Part shown: positions 11,067-21,100 of the stretch, in pieces
How positions within the stretch are numbered: position 1 is the stretch's first letter
Layout: every line of letters begins with the position of its first letter
Origin: Macropodus opercularis
Lineage: Eukaryota; Chordata; Actinopteri; Anabantiformes; Osphronemidae
NCBI GenBank assembly: GCA_030770545.1
Contig: CM061105.1
Location: forward strand, 5,997,001 to 6,061,000
DNA length: 64,000 nt
Direction of reading: 5' to 3'
Made by a program: the position numbers and the translations under genes
Notes under the pieces: model-generated
Databases searched by the model: none
What the model saw: only the letters and a program-made list of their open reading frames with translations
Told to the model about the DNA's origin: nothing

Positions 11067-14000
11067 CAAGGGGGTAATGATAGTCCCTTGGTGTTCCCTC
11101 AGCTTGAGCCCAGCTGATAACCAGGTGGAGTCCTACCCCCCCCCCTTTAAATAGCAGCAACCAGTCTCTACCCGTGTGTGTGTGTGTGTGTGTTTTATTC
11201 CCTCGACGGCTTATTGATGTTTGGCTTACACCATGCATTCAGCTATGTAAACTCAACACCAGGATTAAGCACCAAGTGACGGATCAACTGAGCCTAGTGA
11301 GGCCCCACCTTGCTCCATCTCTGATGCCGCGCGTCTCTCAGTATCTCTTTGCTATATTATTTTTTTCTTTATTAAATCTTGGCTTTCTGTTTCTTCCCGT
11401 CCCGCCTGTCCTCATCTCGACTGCTTCTTTAAATCATGTAGTTTGTTGCTCTTCCCAGTTACTCGTGGCTCTAAGCCAAAATCAATTTGCTTTCGTGGTG
11501 AACAGGCAGATGGACGGTCGCTACTTTACCTGAGCAGTGCTCAGAGAGGAGTAAAAGAGAGAGAGAGAGGGAGGAAAAGCTTGGATGCCACATAGTATTT
11601 ATGTTGGGTTTAATATCTCATTATATGAAAATGATGTGAAACAGTTTCGACAATTTATGTTTTTTGGCCTCAAATGTTGTCGCTGAATTTAAAAGAGCTG
11701 TAAATTTCACCAACGGTTCTGGGTGAGTGGAGGCTGGAGCTTTACAAAGTGGAAAAGGAAAATACACTCGTGACTCTCCAACACACATGCATGCACATAC
11801 ATTACCCAGCATTCCTCTGTGCGGTCCGTAAAGCAGGTTTAACACTTCCTCGCAGCTGGGCAGCAGGATTGAGCTTGATCAATCCGTCAATACTTCGCCT
11901 TGATCCTTGCACTGAGGGTGCGCGCGTCCTCGCATGTTGGAGGGTCTGGTTAAAGGCCAGGGGAGCGTGCGAGGAGCGCTCTAATGCGCAGGAGCATCTG
12001 TGGCTCACTCTCATTCGTTCGCTCGACCTCAGGCGCGACAGCTTGGAGGGAAGCGCCGATTAGAGAAGCAGTAGAAACAGTTAAAAAGAGAAATTGATTG
12101 TTGTTTTTTTTTCCCCGAGGCTTCTCTTAATTAGAGAACAGGGCGTGTAGAAACACAAAGAAAGCGACTGTAGATAAGCGAATACGTGCAGTTGTTCTAA
12201 GTCTCAGAGGCATTTGTGTTATGAAAATATCAGCGCAGTTCTGCATTTCTTTCCAGGCACTGTGGATATATTAAAGCCAAGCAGGATCCTGATGAGGAGA
12301 AGATGCAGTTCCAGCACGGCCGAGGTAAAGACAAGCGCACCCACTCGCACACGCCCTCACCAATATACGTCCAATCAAACGCTAGTCTTTAAACCTCTGC
12401 CTGCAGTGAATCCCATCACTTCCTGTATTTATGGATACTGTACATTACACAACAGCAGAAACACGCACAGGGAGAAACCTTGAAAATGACAGTGTACAGA
12501 CAACATTCATACTTTGTTTACACACCCTCAGATGTATCATAAGAAGACAGTCAGAGCTGCAGAACAGCAACAACCCAACCATTTCACACTTCCCTGCACA
12601 AATGTTTGCTGGCGAAGCAAAGCACCTTATGGGTTCCTGTTAAAATTATGAGTCACTTTAACACCGTCGCTAACAAAGTAGTTATGTGTTCCATTATGTA
12701 ACCGTTTGTAATGTCACTCAAACGGAGCACCCACACGCTAGCGCCCGTGCAGTCGCGCCGAGAAGGAAGCCGCGTCTTGCTTAACACCGTAATCGTGTAG
12801 AACAAAACGTTCACGTGTGCAACCATCTCTCTCCCTGTTTCTGCGCTTTCCCACGCTTGAAGTCAAGCTTCCAGGCAGCAGGACCTACATCCATCCTCAC
12901 ACTTATGAAGATCCCAACCAGGCTGTCAGAGACTTTGCCAAAGAGATTGATGCTTCCAATATTCGCATAGAAAGAGTCATTGGAGCTGGTGAGTTGGCAG
13001 TAAAGAGAGAGGTGGACTATATTAATAACTCACAACAGCTGTGAAATATTACCTTTGGTAAATTTCAATGAAACATGTTCGGGGATTTGCATAAACTTTT
13101 CCAAGGCTACTGAACAATAAATATACAGCATGTGTAAAAAAAGTCAAGAGCTCTTATTGTCTGCCAGGAGGTTTTAACGTTACATTTTTTAACCTCCGCG
13201 TGTGTAGGAGAGTTTGGGGAGGTGTGCAGTGGTCGGCTGCGTGTGCAGGGAAAGAGGGAGATCTACGTGGCCATCAAGAGTCTGAAGGCAGGATACTCCG
13301 ACAAACAGAGGAGAGACTTCCTGTCCGAAGCCTCCATCATGGGACAGTTTGACCATCCCAACATCATCAGGCTGGAGGGCGTCGTCACCAAATGTGAGTG
13401 TCTTGCAGCACGCGGGTGGACGGATGATGTAGTAAGTGTGCGTTTGTCTGTAACACACCTGTGTGAGACGCAGCCGAGCTGCTGATGGTGGTGGTGACCC
13501 TGGATCAGATAAAAGCGCCATTGTCATGGCAACACACTGATGACGCATGGCAGTCATGTGAACGGTGGCTGTCTGTCTCTCAAATGGCCACTTGTTTACT
13601 TCACATGATGATGTTGGGGAGTGAGAGAGCGTGTGTGCGCTCGTGTAGGCGAGACAGACACGGGCCTGCTTCAACAAGATACTGTAGCTGATTCGTTATC
13701 GCCGGGCCTCTCTCTCCTTCTCTCCATCCATCCATTCTGCTCTCGCCTCATATCCCTACTTCACTGGCTTCGCTTTTTCTTTCAGTCAGTGTCCATCTAA
13801 TCTTTTTATTCAATCTCTCACCATTTTCTTTCACTGACTGTCTTGCTCACTCAGTCTCACTCTCCTCTTCTCGCTCTCTTTGTCCTTCTTGCTGAATGTT
13901 CCACTATATCAAAACCAAGCCAGCTCCATTTGAACACTAGGCGCTCTGGTTTTAGATGATGGTCTTTTGTTGATGCTTCGTCTGCGTGCGGCCGCTCAGG

Positions 14001-17000
14001 GTTTAGCTCATCAGAACTGAACTGAGAGCTGCACAGTGAGCCTGGTCCTGTCGTTGCCGTTATGGCCCAACACGAGACATTTACTGTGTAGTGCTTACCA
14101 CTGTGGACATAAATCCATTTAGCCGCTACCTGACAAAAGGCCCCGTGGTTGTTGTTAGTCTGGCAACACGTGACGTTCTGCACAGTCAGAGCATTTGACT
14201 CCCAAAAACAGCTGCGGACCTTTATGTTTAAATGCACTTCCACGTCAGGTATCTCAGTGACATCATTCTCATCTTCGTCCTCGCTTCCGCTTCGTCTGGT
14301 TATGCAGATGTGTGCAGGAGCCCACGGACGAGAGGCAGAAAGGAGTCGGCACAAAAACGCAGCTTCGTAAACATGCGGGCAGGAAGAGACACACACGCAC
14401 CTTCAGTCCATCGCACACACCGGTGGCGAGCGGCACTTAGGCCAACAACAAAAGAGCAAATGCATATGCATGGACTTTTATCATGAATATTAATAATTCA
14501 TAACGTTAATTGGATGTGTTTTTAGACTCATGAATATGCAGGAGAGTGCATATTAAGAATGAAACCCCACCGCATTTCTTATTCATTCCCCCTCACTCTA
14601 TCGTTTTCTCTCTCTCTCTTTGTCTAAATATTGCTTTGTATGTAATAACTTTGACCTTTGCTTGGCAAGATTGAGGCGGTTTGGAGAAGAACTACAGCAA
14701 CAAGCTAAATCAAATGTTGTTTCGCTTACAGGCAGACATTTTGAAATAATTATGGCACTTGACTCTCATTCTCACAATTGCTTTATTCTCTAAATTCAAG
14801 AGTTTCTGCTAAATCCAATAGCGAAGCTGGCAACAGTAAACAGTAGAGCATTTCACATAATGCTGTGTTGTTGTGTTACTGCTACCGTGTGAGTCCTTCC
14901 ACTTTTACACGTGTTTCCTTTCTCCCCTCTCTCCTCACCTGTCTTCACGGCGCATTGAGGAGCTGATAGAGCCCCTCAGAAACAAATCTCACTAGCGGAG
15001 CAGTAATTTCACAGGTCGCAGCTCAGGGTGTGCATGTGTGAGCGAAGGGGGTGAGAGTTGAGATGGGTCAATAATTCCTTCAGGCCTTTTTTGCGCCTGC
15101 ACCAGCTGGTCCCTTCACGCCGCCCTCCGTCTAATCGGGCGGCTTGACCCTGACTGCTCTGGGCTCAGGTGTGTTAGATTGGATTGCATAGGTGTAAGTA
15201 GCAGCCGAATCAGCAGCGGTAGTAGGAGTAGTTACGCTGGGAGTAATTGCAGCAGTGGGAGCAGTGACATTAATAGCAGGAGTAATGATACTGTAGTAAT
15301 GCTTACGATTGTGCAGCGAGGACCACGCAGTGTTTGTGGAGCTGCAGCATCATTACTTCTGCTACTTTTTCAGTACTGGGGGCAAAAAACACTCGTCTGA
15401 TGGTGTTCGTGGTGGGAACAATGTGTTGTATCACATCCACATCTTAATGCGGCGTAATTATCAAAATAATTAATGATTTGGCCCATTGTTCTATAATATG
15501 ACAACATAGAAAAACACTAATGTTGCAGGGAAACAAGAATCCAGTAGTGTGAGCAATTTAGTAATGGAGTTGGGAGGTAGTGTGTAGTAGTATTAACAGA
15601 CATGGACTGTGTGTGTGTGTGTGTGTGTGTGTGAGCCTTCAGCCCATGTCGTGCGCCGCGCTAATAACCTCCTCTGCTGTCTGTCACCTGATTGTTGCTA
15701 TTGTCATGCTAATCAAAGTGCCACACGCAGAAAAAAGAGGGGGGGGGGTAGATCTTTCTGTTCTCTATCTGTCTTTCCACACATCCGAAAAGTGCAGCAA
15801 TCTACCCCTTCTTTCATTTCCACCCCCCAAGCTCCCCCCCTCCCCCGTCCATCTCCCTATCTTCCCCTCATCTCCCTCGTTTTACCAATCCGTCCTTTAT
15901 GTGTTTTACAATCACTGCAACAATCGGCTCATTTGGAAAACCCTCAATTACCGAGCGCCATCTCATCTGGCCACATTAACCCCCCTCTCCCACCAACACA
16001 CACACACACACACACACACGTACAGCAGCTCTACAAAGGTGCTGTAACACTAGCAAATGTGCATGTTTTTCCCCCACTCATCGTCTTCTTGATAAAAACT
16101 AGTGATTGTGTCATTGTGCAACGAACAATAAGTGTTTCGATGTTCCCTGTTATGTTGGAGTGTTTCAAATTATTCCCATTTTGAATACGTATGCAGATCT
16201 GGAGATTGGGCTGCAGACACACACGAGGACGTAGAAACTAGAGAAACAGGCGATGGAGGCTGTGGGATGCATTGGAGAAGTGGCGAATCGTTGGATGACA
16301 GATACAAGAGTTGGGAAATGAGGCGGGTGGGGGGGGGTGAGGTGAGCTTTCAGGAGAGGGCCAGATACAGAACATGAGGGGAGAGATGCTGAGGAGACAA
16401 ATGTGAGGAAATGAGAGGAGATGAGAACGCGAAGAGGGGAGGAGGAGGAGAGGTGAAGTGAGGAGAGGAGATAAGGTTATTGAGTTTCTGTCTCTCTGTT
16501 TCTCCACACCCTCACATGGCGCTTCCCAGAACAGAGATCTGCGCTGTGTTAAAAGCATCGTATAATTTCGTTCAGACCCTTAACATTAATCAATACAGCA
16601 GTTATTTCATTTTCTCGTTTGTACCTTGTGCCGCCTCGTTCAATAACGAGGTAATGCGGCCCACCGGGCGCACGCGATAGCCACTTACAATGTCGTTGTC
16701 CAGATGTATACAGAGTCTATCGCTTTCATTTACGCTCGCGCCCACACACGCAGAGAAGGCCTCACATAATGTAATTCAGCAGATCTAGTGTACATACAGT
16801 GCGGTCGGCACTCGTAATTCGCAGGCTGGCACACGTGGAGCCTAAATGACGCCGGCATCATCCGGCAGAAACACTTTCTATACTCTCACCACGTGACGAG
16901 CTGTGAAAGGAGCAAGCTCCTCTCAGATCCGTTCCTGCCTCCACCTGGCAGGAGATCAGCGCTCAACTCCACACCGAGAAGTGTTTTAGCTCTTATTTCT

Positions 17001-18072
17001 GCAGGCGATGAAAGGCGGTGAGTTCAAATGAATATGAACGTGATTAGTTAATTACGTGCTTTCACGGGGGCATCGAGGCTCCGTCCTGTGTGCGTGTGCG
17101 TGAAGCATGCGGTGAAGTTTGCAGCAGGCGGTGAAAGGGCCTCGTTTGTTCGTCCGTCGAGTGTTTGTGTGTTTGTAAAATAAAAAGAGCAGACAAAAAG
17201 CTAGTAAGCCAGCGCGTGTGGCTGCTTTAATGGCAACCTCTGATGTCTCTCAGAGCGGCCCAGATAATGCTGGGTGGCAGGTGTCCAGATGATGGCTGCT
17301 GATAGCGCGCGTCACTTCATGCCAAGCTCGTGCGCTCTTGTAACCCGAGACAACAGGATGAATGTGTTTCATTGAGTCTCTGGCTTGACCGCATCCAACG
17401 CTGTGGGCCTGAAGGTAATATTCTCCTCTACTGCTAACCTACAGTTCGTGGGCTCACACACACACACACACACACACACAGCATACAAACACACACCGGA
17501 ACGCATAATTGGTTTCCAGAGCTAGTTCTTTATAGCTGTTTTCCATTTCATGGCTGTCTACTTTGTAGAGTATGACATATACACGTATGTCTGTCTATTC
17601 TTTATGGCTGCACACGGCCGCATATTGGATAACATACGTGTATTCATATTTGCGGGTGCTGTAATCCCAGGCACATTTGCTAACCCTGCACCTCAGCCCG
17701 AGGCTGTGAAATATCAGGCGTCCTCTCGGTCAGGCTCTGTCTCATTAACTCTCAGATCTGCTGCTGGGAGACAATATGCACACAAACGACGGATGTTCGG
17801 CTCCGATCGCAGGCGAAATCGGGTGGTCGTCCCTCCTCGATCGCTGAGCCCTGACACCAGCTCGCTCGCTCTCTCTCTCTCTCTCTCCTACACACACAGA
17901 GCAACACACAACCAGGGCCCAGTGTGGAGATAAATGTGACCAGCAGTCCTCACCCCCAGCAGAAGAAAATCCAATTCTCTTTCACTTTTATCCCTGAGAC
18001 TAATGTTACTGTCAAAGACGACACCACCACCAGAGACCAGGCGACTCTGCTTGTGTGTGTGTGTGTGTGTGT

Positions 18073-18117
<45 letters not shown>

Positions 18118-21100
18118 TCTGCAGTGAGATAGTGAATTCATTTAAGGTGATGTATTGCTGTCTTTACCTACAATCTCACTGTAGGCCTCAGTGGTGTTCA
18201 TTCCTGTTCTCCTATGACAAGCTTTTTGACCCATCCTCCCTTGCACCTTCTGCTTCCGTCCGTCCTGTTCCCCTCCATTCCCTCCTTATTCCCTTCTTTC
18301 CTCATCTCCTCTCATCCACTTTTCTTTTCCCCTCGTCTTTCTTGCGTATTTATCTTCCATGGAGTGCGTTTAATGTTTAACTTTTGTGTCTCTTTTGCCC
18401 CCTACTCCACACTATCTCCCGGGTGTTTTATGAGGAGCCCTCGTCTTCTTCTTTGTTATCCCCCTCTCGCTCTGCCTTTATCTCTCCCAGAGGTTTTTTT
18501 TTTTCTTTTTCTCCCAGCATCTCTGAGGTCTGATTGTGAAAAATGTGACCTATTCATCACAGCTGACATGGTCTGTGTTTACAAGGCACAAACACCGTCA
18601 TTTTGTAACTGCACGCTGCATGTTCGTCTGTGATTGGCTCGTCTGTAGGGGGTGGTGTCTGGGGAGAGCCCCGTGAAACAGGGGCGACTGCTGTGGGGTT
18701 TTGTTGTTTTTATTTCTTTTGACGTGAGGGCGTATGTGCATTTGATTGCAGGTACTTTGTTAATAATTTGTAAGCCCCACCAGATGTCATGCAGGGGACC
18801 CATCGAGCGCGAGCTCTGTCAGTCAACCACCCCATCATCACACGCTCGTGCACATGAACACACACTCGCGCAGGTGCAGGTGCGCAGCGGTCTGACCACC
18901 CCCCCCCCCTTCCCCTTGTGGCTGATTAGTATTCATGAGATCTCAGGAGGCCGCCTTTAACACACACACACGCACACACATTGTGGCGGATTGGTCCATT
19001 CTAATTATCTCCTGGCGTTTATGGAGAGGGGCTGATTAGAAGCTGTCAGTGTGACTGATGACGAAATGCCACGTTATCCCCCAGAGAGGAGCAGAGAGAC
19101 AGACAGAAAGGCTGACCACAGCTGTGGACTCCGCTGCTCCCCGCTCCCCACCTCTTTATAGGGGGCGTCTTTCTTTCTTCGCTTTGCTGACTCGCTAACG
19201 ACGGCCTTGTCGTTGTGTCTCTGTAGGTAAGCCTGTGATGATCATAACGGAGTTCATGGAAAACGGATCCCTGGATACTTTCCTCAAGGTGAGTCGCGGC
19301 TCAGCTGGAAGGAAATACGGCTCTCACATCCCCTGCCCCGGTCTTCAAGGGCCACACGTCTTCACAAGGGCCATGTGAAAAATGATGTCCCGGCCGTAAG
19401 GTGTTTAAAATTGAAGAGTCTATTCCTCCAAATCCCTGTACGGGACACAGTCCTTCAAAAAATATATGAAGGCCCCTGACTTTCATCTCTAAAAGTTGGA
19501 GAATTCAATCTAGGACTGTTGGCTTAACTTAAGTTAACACACACGCTTTCAAATACACACTTTTTGTTCAAACTTTGAACTGACACAGATCCACATTATT
19601 ACCACATATGAAATGCTGTCATTATATTAAACAGTGTACACACCGTACGAAGACACTAAATAGACTAGAAACATTCATCCCTCTCTACGTGTTCATTATA
19701 AAATGCTTTTTAGCGTCTGAGACAGAGGAAAAACATTGGTTCAGTACAATGAAAATGAGCTTGGCTGTTTTCTAAAGGCGATTTGTCGAGTAAGTGATGA
19801 AAGAGTTTCAATTCATGCCAGTCTATTACAAAAATGAGAACCGAAAAGCAGAATTTACTCAAGGTTACGCTGAGCATCTTATCAGGGGACAGATTTAAAA
19901 ATCAAAGCAGGCTGTGGAGATCTTACTTTGTTGTTGAGATCTGTGTTGTGACAAGAATTAGAAGAGAATTGATGTTTTTAAGGATTTATTCGTGAAACAG
20001 AAGTAGAGACTGCAAAGACATTTTTATTATATTCCTTTTGGTGAAGGCGATTTGAATGTAATCTAATGTGAGGACATACTAAATGTGGATCATGACTGGC
20101 CAACATTCACTTTTGATTTTGTAGAGTAGTCCTGTATTGGGTTGTGCACCCACCCACACAATGAACGTCCCCCTGATTCATGCTGGGAGTTGTTTGTCAG
20201 CCAGTGAAATCACCGCAGTGCTCCGAAGCCATTAAGCCTGTGATGATAGGCCCATCGCTAAATAGACACCGATCCCATCAGCAACACTGAAGCAAAATGA
20301 AATGAAATCTGACAGATTAAAAAAATAGCTGAAGCGTGATGTCCCAGACGACACACAAACTCGCACAAACACACACAGCACATGCATGTTGAGTGCCGCA
20401 GCTCGCGTTGTGCTTACGGGTCGTAAAGCGCGTCCGCAGCGGCTCAATGTAATTATGGAATCGCTTTTATGGCTTTTACAGCTCATCCGTGCTTCTAGCA
20501 TCCATATGTGTCTTTAATTATGCTGACCATTTATTAAGCAGCTCTCCCTCAGAAATAACAGAACCACACCACTACACCACACGGGGAAGCACCGGACCTC
20601 TCGCAGTCTTCCTGTCACTCTCTATCTACACTTTTATCCTGAAGTTTCATGGATGAACAATTTCAAAAATTCGCCAAACAAAAGTCTCATTTTCTAATTG
20701 TCTTCATCTCCTTGTCTCCGCTCTCTTTTCCCTGCCCCGGCTCCTCCTACCTGGCAAGGCACTGTGGTGGGCAGATTGATAGAGGAAGTCTGTAGGTTTG
20801 TTAGACAGTCCAATCAATCAGCATCTCACAAAACCGCCGGCTAATTAACTTACTCCACAGCTGCCGAGGGAGAGAGAAAGAGAAAGAACGGTGGAGGATG
20901 GGGGGGCACACAGATGCAGAAAGATGAAGGAAGATGGATAGATAGATGGAGACTGAATCAAAGTAATACAGAGTTGTCTCTCTCTCTCTCTACGGCGACT
21001 GTGGAGAGACAGAGATGGATGGAGCGAACAAAGAGACAGAGGGAAGGAGAGATGATATAGAGGAGAGAGGGTGACTGATAACACGGATGGCTTTTTAACG

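Larger units (their letters stand above)
3648..12256 (+). other. Largest intron (8,609 bases), between TM and juxtamembrane exons
   Basis: The donor is gtaggt (non-consensus at +4) and the acceptor is tttctttccag. It contains a perfect 32-base palindrome (3693-3724), a CCTTT array (6966-7022), an inverted repeat around homeodomain-like cores (7131-7164), a 10-base stem-loop (9475-9498), a (CA)24 (10611-10658), GT repeats at 11039-11066 and 11174-11193, polypurine stretches near 7740-7790, and a DR1 motif at 5866-5878. No coding exon is supported. Confidence 0.9.
13394..19226 (+). other. Intron (5,833 bases) inside kinase N-lobe region
   Basis: The donor is gtgagt and the acceptor is tctctgtag. 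It contains an AT-rich cluster of octamer-like sites (14460-14545), GT/CA repeats at 15609-15632, 15996-16019, 17455-17480 and 18052-18114, a GA-rich block near 16370-16475, and C/T-rich stretches near 18225-18510. No extra exon is supported. Confidence 0.9.

Noticed and set aside
13857..14396. 179-codon minus-strand open frame in an intron
   Set aside because: It lies within an intron of the Eph gene, has no recognisable domain, and overlaps low-conservation CpG-rich DNA.
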